Below, piece after piece: positions 49,107 through 57,283 of a stretch of 64,000 nucleotides of DNA. The notes under the pieces were generated by a model. That model had not been told where the DNA came from, ran no database searches, and saw only the letters and a program-made list of their open reading frames with translations. Position numbers and translations under genes: made by a program. The stretch is from Bacteroidota bacterium (GTDB taxonomy: Bacteria > Bacteroidota > Bacteroidia > Flavobacteriales > Flavobacteriaceae), in assembly GCA_018267095.1 (NCBI GenBank), contig JAFDZC010000013.1, positions 62,001 through 126,000 on the forward strand. Direction: 5' to 3'. Position 1 is the stretch's first letter, and each line of letters starts with the position of its first letter.

Positions 49107-50156
49107 TTACATTTTTAAAACAATACCATTTGGTTTGTTACCCACAGTAATTGTTTTAATAACAGTATGGTTGATTACATTTATTACCGAAACCGATTTT
49201 GCCGATTGGTTAGTAACATAAGCTGTGTTTCCATCTGTTGTAAAAGCAACTGCATGAGTGCCATTTCCTGCATTTATTACCCCTGCATCCATCCACATTC
49301 CCATACCCGAATCCCAAGTATAGTAATGTACTTTTGCATTCATAGGGTCTGTAACCCATAATTCATTTTTAATACCATTATGAGCAGCGATACCCGGCAT
49401 AAAACCTAAAGCAATAGTTTGGTCAACAGCATTTGTAGCAACATTAATTACAGAAATTGATTGTCCGTCTTCGTTATCCACAAACATTTGTCCGTTACTA
49501 CCTGTCCAAGCACCAACTGGATTGTCTCCAACATTAACAGTAGAGATAACTGCTTTTGTAGCGACATTGATTACAGAAACGGTATCATCATCACCGTTAG
49601 CTACATACGCTTTTGTGCCATCAGATGAAAAGGTTAGTTCAGCAGGCATCATTCCGACCGTAATTGTATTCATTAAAGTGTAGTTTGTAGCATTGTAAAC
49701 CAATACTTTACCGTCCATATCCATTTGTGGAACCCAAATTTCTGTACCATCTGGAGAATAGATAGTATTATGATTCATAACAGGTAAATCTAAATTTTCT
49801 AAAATTGAACCATTTGTAGCATTTAGCACCAACATTTTACCAGGCATTGAACCTGTGCTTACATGACCATCACTAAAATCCATACCCGGAACACCTAAAG
49901 CTAAATGTCCTTCGTGATAAGCAATGTGATGTGGCCAAGTAATCATGTCAGAACTTGGAAATGATATTGTTCCTGTAACTTCTCCTGTTGAAAGTTTTAT
50001 TACTGAAACTGTTGCATCTTGACCATTGACTACATAAGCTGCTGGGTAATCTACATTTAAAGGAGTAGCTGTATTGTTATCTTTTGAACATGAAGCTAAT
50101 GTAAAAAGTGCAACTATTGTAGTTGCTAGAACGTAAACTGAATTTATTTTTTTCAT
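49107..50156 (-). CDS. YncE-like beta-propeller lipoprotein
   Basis: This 349-aa lipoprotein (lipobox LASC) is made of about seven repeats of the YVTN type, for example AYVANGDDDTVSVINVATKAV and AYVTNQSAKSVSVINVINHTV. This is a secreted seven-bladed propeller. Some blades are rich in Met, His and Asp (PGMDFSDGHVSTGSMPGKM, PQMDMDGKVLV), as if to hold metal. Similar proteins occur near copper genes. It follows the HMA-DUF3347 gene after 9 bases. Confidence 0.85.
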   Translation of the reverse strand: MKKINSVYVLATTIVALFTLASCSKDNNTATPLNVDYPAAYVVNGQDATVSVIKLSTGEVTGTISFPSSDMITWPHHIAYHEGHLALGVPGMDFSDGHVSTGSMPGKMLVLNATNGSILENLDLPVMNHNTIYSPDGTEIWVPQMDMDGKVLVYNATNYTLMNTITVGMMPAELTFSSDGTKAYVANGDDDTVSVINVATKAVISTVNVGDNPVGAWTGSNGQMFVDNEDGQSISVINVATNAVDQTIALGFMPGIAAHNGIKNELWVTDPMNAKVHYYTWDSGMGMWMDAGVINAGNGTHAVAFTTDGNTAYVTNQSAKSVSVINVINHTVIKTITVGNKPNGIVLKM

Positions 50157-50165
50157 TTTTAGATT

Positions 50166-51038
50166 TTATTTAATTGTTTCTACTGTTTTACCACAAGTCA
50201 GCATTTGTGAGCCATAGTAAGGGTTTTTAACTGCATTTTCTTTGCTTAACCAATTAGCATCCTGCATAGGGCAGTATTGATAATATACTGGCTCTGTAGG
50301 TTTTGAAATTTTTATCAATTCATAAGTGTTTTTAGATAATGATTTAAAAGAATCTCTTTGCTTTTTGATGTCTTGTGTTTCTGAAATACTTTTAGCATCA
50401 GCTTTCAAATCTTTCAATACTTTCATCCAAACCATATGAACGTCCATTTTCAAAGTTTCCATTTTTACGGTTTCAATTGATGTTAGTAATTCATTCGCTT
50501 TAGATGCAGTTGTTTTAGCATCTGTTTTTACTAAAGCATCTTTCAATGAGAAATAATTATCAAATACAGGTTGTAGTTGATTGCTTTGCTTCGCCAGTTC
50601 GCTAGTGCTCGGGTCTTGATTATCATTCATTGCAGTATGGTCATTCATTGCAGGTTTAGATTCTCCAGATACTGCATCAACTTTTACAGGAACTTTTGCT
50701 TCTCGGTCATATTGGCAACAGCCGGGAAGATTTGAATAGGCTTTATCGGGAGCAAGGAATTTTTCGCTGTCATAACCAACAAGAGCAATTCGTTTTAGTA
50801 TTTCATCTTGATTGGTTTTACTTTCATCATAAGTCAGAGTTGCCATTTTGGTATCTTCATTCCAATCGACTTGTGCAATATTTTTTAAATTCCCTGCTTT
50901 TTCTATTTTGGTTTTACACATACCACAGTTTCCGAATATTTTAACGGTTTCTGTTTTGGCATTTTTTATTTGTGCTTGTGTAACCAACACTGATAACAAT
51001 AAAGTTATTGTCATCATTATTTTTTTTAATGAGTTCAT
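50166..51038 (-). CDS. Secreted HMA-DUF3347 protein
   Basis: This 290-aa protein has a signal peptide (ending VTQAQ), an HMA domain (VKIFGNCGMCKTKIEKAGN, with C-x2-C), the short cysteine stretch NLPGCCQYDRE, a Met/His-bearing linker (NDHTAMNDNQDP) and a DUF3347 domain with the end motifs YQYCPMQDANWLS and SQMLTCGKTVE. It is the secreted paralogue of the 48294-49001 lipoprotein, whose metal site is a different domain. It is the second gene of the cargo operon. Confidence 0.87.
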   Translation of the reverse strand: MNSLKKIMMTITLLLSVLVTQAQIKNAKTETVKIFGNCGMCKTKIEKAGNLKNIAQVDWNEDTKMATLTYDESKTNQDEILKRIALVGYDSEKFLAPDKAYSNLPGCCQYDREAKVPVKVDAVSGESKPAMNDHTAMNDNQDPSTSELAKQSNQLQPVFDNYFSLKDALVKTDAKTTASKANELLTSIETVKMETLKMDVHMVWMKVLKDLKADAKSISETQDIKKQRDSFKSLSKNTYELIKISKPTEPVYYQYCPMQDANWLSKENAVKNPYYGSQMLTCGKTVETIK

Positions 51039-51195
51039 TGTTATGTAATTAATTTTAAACGGAATTAGTTAAACAAAACAAAACGGAAAGCCTATTATGC
51101 TCAAGTTTTGAGATGGAATTAACCGAGAAAATAAATGATTTTGAAAGCAAATAATGCTTTGGATTTGACACACTTATGGCTGTCAAAAAGGTGTT

Positions 51196-51564
51196 TTAGC
51201 TTATTTTTGGTATTAGCCAAAGAGAATAGAAACCAGAAGAAATAAAGGTTTCTGTGTTAGAGAATTTTTGTTTTTCAGAAGAAAAATCAAAGATGTTGTT
51301 TTTTAAAACAAGTTCAGATGTAACTGTAAAACCATTGCTAACTGATGGGCAGGCACATTTTGAATGACCACATTTTCCACCACAGCCATCATGGTTTTTT
51401 GATTTAGAATGACTGTTGCTATCACAACACTTATCTTTATCCGTTTTTGAAGAAATTTCTTTTTTTACTGGGCTTTTGTCAGAACAAGTACCACACGCAT
51501 AAGTGTTACTAGGCATAAAGAATATGCCTAATAACAAAAGTAATATGAAGTGGTATTTTTTCAT
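51196..51564 (-). CDS. Small Cys/His-rich secreted protein
   Basis: From the ATG at 51564 this is 122 aa with a signal peptide (MKKYHFILLLLLGIFFMPS), then ACGTCSDKSPVKKE, DKCCDSNSHSKSKNHDGCGG and KCGHSKCACPSVSNG. The frame is open to 51585. The tail (about 85-122) is without Cys. It resembles the DUF6660-like protein at 39988 in size and layout but not in detail. The likely role is periplasmic metal binding or sensing. It is the promoter-proximal gene of the cargo. Confidence 0.75.
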   Translation of the reverse strand: MKKYHFILLLLLGIFFMPSNTYACGTCSDKSPVKKEISSKTDKDKCCDSNSHSKSKNHDGCGGKCGHSKCACPSVSNGFTVTSELVLKNNIFDFSSEKQKFSNTETFISSGFYSLWLIPKIS

Positions 51565-51738
51565 TTTCAAAACTAAACACACCAAAAGTAATTAATTTGA
51601 ATTATTATTTCACTAAACATTTGTTAAAACGTTTGACTTTTTTAAGAATTATTCAAAAAACTATCAAGGTGTATTGTTTTTGTAATTTATTTCGTCAAGA
51701 TAATATTGTAAATTATAGTATATTGTCCCGAAAAGAAT

Positions 51739-51876
51739 ATTGCAATGTTTTCGATTATTAATTGCAATAACATTGAAAAGATTAATTAGTATGAAAGTGC
51801 CTTTTTGCAAAGGTATTGAGAGATATTGCAACAGCATTGCAATGATTTAGGATTATAATTGCAATGCCATTGCAAT
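51739..51876. repeat. ATTGCAAT array 2 (11-bp spacing)
   Basis: Exact copies are at 51739, 51761, 51836, 51858 and 51869, with one-mismatch ATTGCAAC at 51825 and a weak copy at 51772. Offsets are 11 or 22 bp within groups and 64 and 33 bp between groups. The array lies between the cargo and the integrase stop; the rest of 51565-51891 is AT-rich with no gene. Confidence 0.8.
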
Positions 51877-51891
51877 GCTTTTGATATTAAA

Positions 51892-53208
51892 TTATTTAGC
51901 AATTCTCATAACTGATTTCTTTTCTTGTTTCTGGCTTTGTATGTTCCAATAAATCGCCATTTGTTGAGCATAATCTATTGGTGTTTTTCCAATGTAATTT
52001 AGAAACTCCTTTTCGGTACTATGTCCTGTTACATTCAATAGTAAACCAGTCGGAATATCTCCATAATAATTAGTAGCAAATGAACGCCTACAAATATGTG
52101 AAGTAACCAACTTCCATTTTGGAAAATCTCCATTTTCTTTTCGAGAAGTATCAGGGTTTATTATTGCGCCCGAAATTGTTTCATTCAATTTGGCTTCTTG
52201 GCAAACATCTTTGATGTACAAATTAAATTTAGCTTTTGAACTTTCTATGTTTTTGCTATAAAGAGGTGGGAAGTTCCCATTTCTTTTATCTAAAATGGTT
52301 CTTACTTTATCGTGTACAAGTATGGAAACTCTCTTTTTAGTTTTTTGTTGGACAAGTTCTATGAAATCTAAATTTCCTATTTGCTTAATATCCTGCTTTG
52401 TTAATTGTAATAAGTCTCCAACACGTTGTCCAATATAGCAACCAATCAAGAGCCAATCTCTTGCATCTTGTAAATGCGCCTGTTTCAATTGAACTTTTTC
52501 GATTTTCTTTAAGTCATTCCAATTAAGATAAATTTTATCTATTTGAACACTAAAACCTTTAATTTGTTGAAGTTGTGGACTAACGGTATAGCCCGACTTT
52601 TGAGCATCTAAACAAATGGTCTTTAAAAATTTAATATAACGCCCAGCCGTATTTCTACCTAACTTTTCTACTTCAAGTAAATATTTGAGAAAATCATTTC
52701 TAAATTTTAAATCAATTTCAGATAGTTTATACTTGTGGCGTTTATACTCTTGGAACCCCTGTATTTTTAATTTTATTGTTTTGTACTTTGTAATTGTTGC
52801 TTTAGATGTTCCGAGTTCTCCAGTTCTGTCATTTGTTTTTAACTCCAATTTTTCTACATAGAGGTCGCAATAATTAAGAATAAAATTGTTATCTGTTATA
52901 TCGGCTTTATTAAAATGAGTGTTTAGACAATCATTTAGCCAGTCTTTATTAACTATATCTGAACCTGTACCACTTTTGTTATATCTGCTAATTATATAGG
53001 ATTCTAAAGTGTCTAATTCATTTTGCAAATTGTCTCTTTCAGCAAACTGGGAGACTTTCCGTATTTTACCACTAGCGTTATTAAAATAAGCTGGATTGAT
53101 AACTAACGGAATTGCTAGTTTAATATCAGTTTCTCTATTTGCAACAAATCGGATGTATATTTTTGATGGGTTATTATTTCCTCTAATCGAATATTTTATT
53201 GTAGCCAT
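51892..53208 (-). CDS. int: Tyrosine recombinase (island integrase)
   Basis: This 438-aa phage-type integrase has an N-terminal arm-binding region (MATIKYSIRGNNNPSKIYIRF), a SAM-like core-binding domain (about 120-225) and a catalytic domain with the first Arg in CYIGQRVGDLLQLT (about 257), H-x-x-R in HICRRSFAT (about 372), the late His in NVTGHSTEKEF and the nucleophile Tyr in FLNYIGK (about 406). All catalytic residues are present. It is transcribed away from attR and is 217 bases from it. It very likely integrates the island at tRNA-Ser. Confidence 0.94.
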   Translation of the reverse strand: MATIKYSIRGNNNPSKIYIRFVANRETDIKLAIPLVINPAYFNNASGKIRKVSQFAERDNLQNELDTLESYIISRYNKSGTGSDIVNKDWLNDCLNTHFNKADITDNNFILNYCDLYVEKLELKTNDRTGELGTSKATITKYKTIKLKIQGFQEYKRHKYKLSEIDLKFRNDFLKYLLEVEKLGRNTAGRYIKFLKTICLDAQKSGYTVSPQLQQIKGFSVQIDKIYLNWNDLKKIEKVQLKQAHLQDARDWLLIGCYIGQRVGDLLQLTKQDIKQIGNLDFIELVQQKTKKRVSILVHDKVRTILDKRNGNFPPLYSKNIESSKAKFNLYIKDVCQEAKLNETISGAIINPDTSRKENGDFPKWKLVTSHICRRSFATNYYGDIPTGLLLNVTGHSTEKEFLNYIGKTPIDYAQQMAIYWNIQSQKQEKKSVMRIAK

Positions 53209-53228
53209 ATTTCATATTTTAGTTGCAA

Positions 53229-53236
53229 CAAATATA
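53229..53236 (-). promoter_or_regulatory. Candidate integrase -7 box
   Basis: On the - strand the sequence is TATATTTG, a full match to TAnnTTTG, 20 bases before the integrase ATG. No -33 TTG is seen at the right distance. Confidence 0.5.
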
Positions 53237-53264
53237 AATAGTAGAATTATTATAAAAAAAATAT

Positions 53265-53285
53265 TTTGTCCGACATTTGTCCGAC
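53265..53285. repeat. Right-end TTTGTCCGAC pair, candidate integrase arm site or operator
   Basis: The 10-bp unit TTTGTCCGAC is present at 53265 and 53276, 11 bp apart, between the integrase promoter and attR. The left end has a similar pair (28632-28651). TAATTCAA repeats at 53303, 53313 and 53382 fill much of the remaining gap, in which I see no gene. Confidence 0.5.
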
Positions 53286-53424
53286 CAAAAGCGAATTTAT
53301 ACTAATTCAACCTAATTCAAATTAATTATATTTTTTACTAAAAAACCCTTTAAATACTTAACTTAACAAGATTTTTTGTTCTAATTCAATTGTTTAGAAT
53401 TAATTAGCAATTAAGCTGTTTTGT

Positions 53425-53439
53425 TCCCTCTTTCTCCGC
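53425..53439. repeat. attR: right 15-bp attachment repeat
   Basis: This is an exact copy of the 15 bases at 28561-28575, without the rest of the tRNA. It marks the right end of the island. Confidence 0.88.
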
Positions 53440-53442
53440 GAA

Positions 53443-53474
53443 AAAAAACCGATTAGGAAACTAATCGGTTTTTT
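53443..53474. terminator. Original tRNA-Ser terminator, displaced to the right end
   Basis: AAAAACCGATTAG pairs with CTAATCGGTTTTT around a short loop, T-rich on both strands. It stands where the terminator of the uninterrupted tRNA would be, and may also end the endonuclease gene from the other side. Confidence 0.75.
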
Positions 53475-53576
53475 ATTTGAATATATAGGTGTCTTATACT
53501 CGAAGCTGAGTAAATACTAGGCATAAGATTTTGAGTGCTATCCGTTTTGAATTTTTCCTTAAAATTGAATAATGTT

Positions 53577-56060
53577 TTATAAGTGTACAGAATAAATTGA
53601 CTGGTCAGAATTGTTTGAAATAATTGAAGTATCACTTAAATCAACACTGCCATCTCCATTGAGATCCGTTGGGACATTTCCATAGACTGAATTGTCACTG
53701 TCGTTACTGGTTTCTGATACATCTGACAAATCAATTGTTTCGTCTTGATTGATATCACCTGAATAAAATGCCCAAACCCCTGAGTTCACTTGAATCATAT
53801 TATATCCGTATGCTTTTGAATTTGCTGTAGTAAAATCATAATTCAAAGTAGTAGGGCCTACAGGTTGTGCTGTTAAACTTGAAGTTTTTACAAAATTGCT
53901 TCCTTTTACAACAATATAATATGATCCGTTGGGTACCGAATTGAAAATGCAATTAGCAGAGCCATCAGTTTGTAGCATAGCCGTTGTGGTAGAAACTACA
54001 TCAAAATTAACTGAATTGTGCAAAGTGACTGTGATGAGTTCAACTTCTTGATCGTTTAAAGAAACACCTTGATTGACTTTTACGGGTCTCATTTTATTGG
54101 TGCCGGAATCATAATATCCTTCAATAAACAATTTTAAATTAACAATAGACGAGCATCCAACCGCAATGGTCATCGTAACTGAACTGGCACATTGTCCAAT
54201 GTTGGGCGTAAAAGTATAAGTCGTAGTGGTTGTGTTGTTTAAAGCCGGTGACCAAGTACCTGTGATACCATTATTAGATGTCGTGGGCAACGGAGCCAAA
54301 GCATCTCCAACACAAATATTCGCCACCTGCGTAAACACCGGTGCGACAAGCGATGAGCATGTAGTTGCAATGGTATTCGAATAAGATGAAGTTGTGGTTC
54401 CGTTTTTGGCTCTTAAGCGATAATAATAAATTGTACTGGCAGCCAATCCGGTTACGGAAGCATTGTTGGTAGTTTGTCCGGCAATGGGTTTGCTTTGATA
54501 ACCGGAAACATATGAATCGACCAAATTGGTGTTGTTAAAAGAATGTGACCCCAAATCAGACACATCGTCCATGTCAGACATAATCCATTGACTCGCTAAA
54601 GTCGCAAAACCCGAAGTTGGATTGGTTGTTACACCGGAAGTAATTGACGGAAGTCGAATCAAGGTTTTGTCTAAAGTGGTTGTCGTACCTGATGTCCATG
54701 CTGTGCCCGGATCTTCTCCGATTCGACCAAAAATATCCACATAAGATGCTGTTGATATTTTATACAAAGCAATCGCATCGTCGCCGTTAAAATCAACACT
54801 GGTTGATGTTGAAGAACTTCCGGTATACACTGTAGCGTTGATATTTTTGTACACCAAAGTAGCTCCATGGGCCAAAGTTCCACTGAGTTGATTTGAAACT
54901 GTCGCTGTTGCCGAGCCATTGAGAAAAAGCAGCAATCTGTAATCGCTTAAATTTACAGTTGCACCTGTTCCGTTAAAGATTTCAATATATTTATTGGATG
55001 CTGAACCTTCGACATATTCTGAAAAAATCAAATCAGTTGTATACTGCGGATAAGCCACAGAAAAATTTGGATTGGTGCTTACATCCAACAAATAACCATC
55101 CGTGGCATTTGATACCGTATTCCAATGAGCCACAAATGAAGTAGCATTTACACCCGTTGCAGCCGTAGCAACCGGTGCAGCCACCGTAATAGGAGTGCCC
55201 CAAATAGCAGCTACATATTCCGGATGGTCAACAAAAGGATTCCGGTTATGCTGCGGAGTTTGATAATAAATCGCATCATTGCGAGCGATTTCTTTGGCAC
55301 TCACCGGATCATTGTTGTTCCAATCGATTAGCATATTCAAAAACCATGATTTATACTGGTTTCCGGTAATAATGTCTGCAATTTGTGTCGTTGAATTGGC
55401 CGTTACCCAACCGCTAACTTGATCTTTATATCGGGTAATGATATACAAATAAGCCCGAGCGAAATCGCCTTTGTATTCGTCAATCGGTTCAAAAACAAAT
55501 CCTGTGTAACCGGTTATGCCGCAATTGCCAATCTTGCTTCCGTTGGTGGATGTCCATGAAACCGCACTAGGATTGACTTTGCCAATCGGGTAATTGTTCT
55601 TTTTATTGTTGACATATTGATCCGACGGGAATAAATGATGCAAATCAGTATACTGAGGATTACTGACATTATCAGCTCCGCCCCACCACGATTTCGGAAA
55701 ACAATGCTCGCGCGAATAACAATCGCCTTCAGCAGCTGCAGTTCCGCATTGTGAGGTAAAAAGGGTAAAAGTATACGCCGGTGAACTACTCGGACGATCG
55801 CTGTACATATCCCAAATAACAGTTGGAGAACTTGGTCTGACATCAGTATACTGATAAGCATCCCAAGTATCAAAACTGGTACTAGTGTAGGGCAACTTGA
55901 TATGTCCGGTGCTTATAATTGTTTTGAGTGCAGTTCTTAAATTTTCACCCGAAAGCCCGGTTGCGCTGTTGTAATAGCCTGCTGGAATTTGCGCGCAGCA
56001 AAGGCTATAGTAAAAGCTAAATAATAAAACAAGCGCGAGTTGTAAACGAAAATTCCTCAT
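53577..56060 (-). CDS. Secreted endonuclease I with lamin-tail, Fn3 and dockerin-like parts
   Basis: This 827-aa protein has a signal peptide (ending CCAQIPAGYY). Residues about 30-285 are endonuclease I (NucM/EndA type), with the core YSREHCFPKSWWGG..DLHHLFPSDQYVNN. Then come an Fn3 segment, a lamin-tail domain (about 345-500, LIFSEYVEGSASNKYIEIFNG), another Fn3 and a C-terminal module (LKLFIEGYYDSGTNKMRPV to the end). The last 65 residues have two dockerin/EF-hand loops, GDINQDETIDLSD and TDLNGDGSVDLSD. No classical T9SS domain follows. It likely degrades extracellular DNA or RNA. A TACTTTTG -7 box is at 56078-56085. Confidence 0.88.
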   Translation of the reverse strand: MRNFRLQLALVLLFSFYYSLCCAQIPAGYYNSATGLSGENLRTALKTIISTGHIKLPYTSTSFDTWDAYQYTDVRPSSPTVIWDMYSDRPSSSPAYTFTLFTSQCGTAAAEGDCYSREHCFPKSWWGGADNVSNPQYTDLHHLFPSDQYVNNKKNNYPIGKVNPSAVSWTSTNGSKIGNCGITGYTGFVFEPIDEYKGDFARAYLYIITRYKDQVSGWVTANSTTQIADIITGNQYKSWFLNMLIDWNNNDPVSAKEIARNDAIYYQTPQHNRNPFVDHPEYVAAIWGTPITVAAPVATAATGVNATSFVAHWNTVSNATDGYLLDVSTNPNFSVAYPQYTTDLIFSEYVEGSASNKYIEIFNGTGATVNLSDYRLLLFLNGSATATVSNQLSGTLAHGATLVYKNINATVYTGSSSTSTSVDFNGDDAIALYKISTASYVDIFGRIGEDPGTAWTSGTTTTLDKTLIRLPSITSGVTTNPTSGFATLASQWIMSDMDDVSDLGSHSFNNTNLVDSYVSGYQSKPIAGQTTNNASVTGLAASTIYYYRLRAKNGTTTSSYSNTIATTCSSLVAPVFTQVANICVGDALAPLPTTSNNGITGTWSPALNNTTTTTYTFTPNIGQCASSVTMTIAVGCSSIVNLKLFIEGYYDSGTNKMRPVKVNQGVSLNDQEVELITVTLHNSVNFDVVSTTTAMLQTDGSANCIFNSVPNGSYYIVVKGSNFVKTSSLTAQPVGPTTLNYDFTTANSKAYGYNMIQVNSGVWAFYSGDINQDETIDLSDVSETSNDSDNSVYGNVPTDLNGDGSVDLSDTSIISNNSDQSIYSVHL

Positions 56061-56077
56061 AAGTACAAAATAACGCG

Positions 56078-56085
56078 CAAAAGTA
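56078..56085 (-). promoter_or_regulatory. Candidate promoter of the endonuclease I gene
   Basis: On the - strand the sequence is TACTTTTG, a TAnnTTTG match, 17 bases before the ATG at 56060. Confidence 0.5.
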
Positions 56086-56122
56086 GTTTAATAAGTTGAA
56101 TTAGAGGATTGTTTTGAGGTAA

Positions 56123-56269
56123 AAAGAGAACAGCTCAAAAGCCCGAAACCCTAACGAGTATGCGCAGTTTATTATTCAGAATTCGATTGATGATTTCCGC
56201 CAAATGGGTTTTGAATATTTAAAAAAGAAAACGCTGATGAAAAATTTAATGATCAGTTTTTCATTTTGA
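56123..56269 (+). pseudogene. Possible gene remnant in a gap
   Basis: An open frame of 48 codons without a proper start reads ARNPNEYAQFIIQNSIDDFR, then QMGFEYLKKKTL, to a TGA. It looks protein-like and lies in a 239-base gap. The family is not recognised; a decayed 3' gene end is one possibility, chance another. Confidence 0.3.
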
Positions 56270-56299
56270 TTGTACACCCCCAAGTATTTATGAATCAAT

Positions 56300-57076
56300 T
56301 TATTGTTTGGATGAAAATAAACCTTTGATTTTTTGTACGTTTTTGAATCCAAACAATGAAAAGAGAAACATTTTTAGGTATAAAAAACTACTGTTCTTGC
56401 CTAAAAGAAGCGTCTCGAGTTTATTTAATTCTATTGCTTTAGATTCGTATAGTTTATAATGTACAACATTTCGCATCGATACAGAATCGATTGAATAATC
56501 AAGTTTGATATCATTTGCAGTAATCAAAACCATGTTTTGTCTGTACCACCAAAAAACTTTAGGATGATTCCAAAAAATTGGCCTGATAATATCGTGAACT
56601 ACATATTTGTGTTTTTGAAATTTTTCTTCCCAATAGGTGAGCCATTGTTCATTGATATGATTTTGTCCACCCTGATAAGGAATAGCCGCAGAAAACAATA
56701 TGATCTTTCCTGCATTGACTAAACTCTTAACAAATTCATCGGCCGCATTTTCGGATAAATGTTCGGCAACCTCTAAACTGATTACTAGATCATAGGTTTT
56801 GTCGAGTTTTATTTCTTTCTCAAGGTCTGATTCAAAAAACTCGTTTGGAGCAATGTTTTTATATAATAGTTCTTTGTTGACCCAAGGTCCGTCAACGCCT
56901 AAGACTTCATTCACTCCTAGGCTTTTAAAAACTTTCAAGAAAGTTCCCAAACCACATCCGATATCTACAACGCTTTTTGGATTTACAATTTTAATTAACT
57001 CGGGAACGATGATACTTGGAGATTCAACGTTGTGAACATCTTCAGTATGGGTATATTTTGTTTGATTATTATGCAC
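56300..57076 (-). CDS. Class I SAM-dependent methyltransferase
   Basis: The 258-aa protein has the SAM-binding motif VVDIGCGLGTFLKVF (about residues 35-49), an acidic residue after the second strand (VLGVDGPW), and YDLVISLEVAEHLSE, so it is a Methyltransf_11/23-type enzyme. A C-terminal portion of about 100 residues (NHPKVFWWYRQNMVLITAN) is family-specific. The substrate is not known; such genes often modify sugars or lipids of the cell envelope and the acyltransferase gene upstream would fit this. Confidence 0.85.
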   Translation of the reverse strand: MHNNQTKYTHTEDVHNVESPSIIVPELIKIVNPKSVVDIGCGLGTFLKVFKSLGVNEVLGVDGPWVNKELLYKNIAPNEFFESDLEKEIKLDKTYDLVISLEVAEHLSENAADEFVKSLVNAGKIILFSAAIPYQGGQNHINEQWLTYWEEKFQKHKYVVHDIIRPIFWNHPKVFWWYRQNMVLITANDIKLDYSIDSVSMRNVVHYKLYESKAIELNKLETLLLGKNSSFLYLKMFLFSLFGFKNVQKIKGLFSSKQ

Positions 57077-57283
57077 AACAATAATTTTATAAGGTCTTTT
57101 TTTGACTAAATTATAGTTTTAAAAGACATTTACAACAACTTTTTTTAAACTAACTTGAAAATGACTTGGCATAATTTCCAGAAAATTCTTGTTGATTGAA
57201 GATTATTTTTGGGTTTGCATGATTTGATTTTCTCACTCCAATCAATCAAAATTTTGTTCTAATTTTTACTTTATTGGTTTCAA

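Larger units (their letters stand above)
28561..53439. mobile_element. 24.9-kb integrated metal-resistance island in tRNA-Ser
   Basis: The span runs from the 15-bp tRNA 3'-end repeat at 28561-28575 to its copy at 53425-53439. Next to the right end is a tyrosine recombinase; at the left end are an excisionase-like HTH protein and a primase-helicase. Cargo genes are all on the - strand and nearly all handle copper, zinc or related metals. Base composition looks visibly more AT-rich than 1-28 kb. I find no relaxase, coupling protein or Tra genes, so transfer would need help from another element. Confidence 0.9.

Noticed and set aside
28576-53424. Conjugation (relaxase, VirD4, Tra) genes in the island
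   Set aside because: I looked for them on both strands and found none; all large frames are accounted for.
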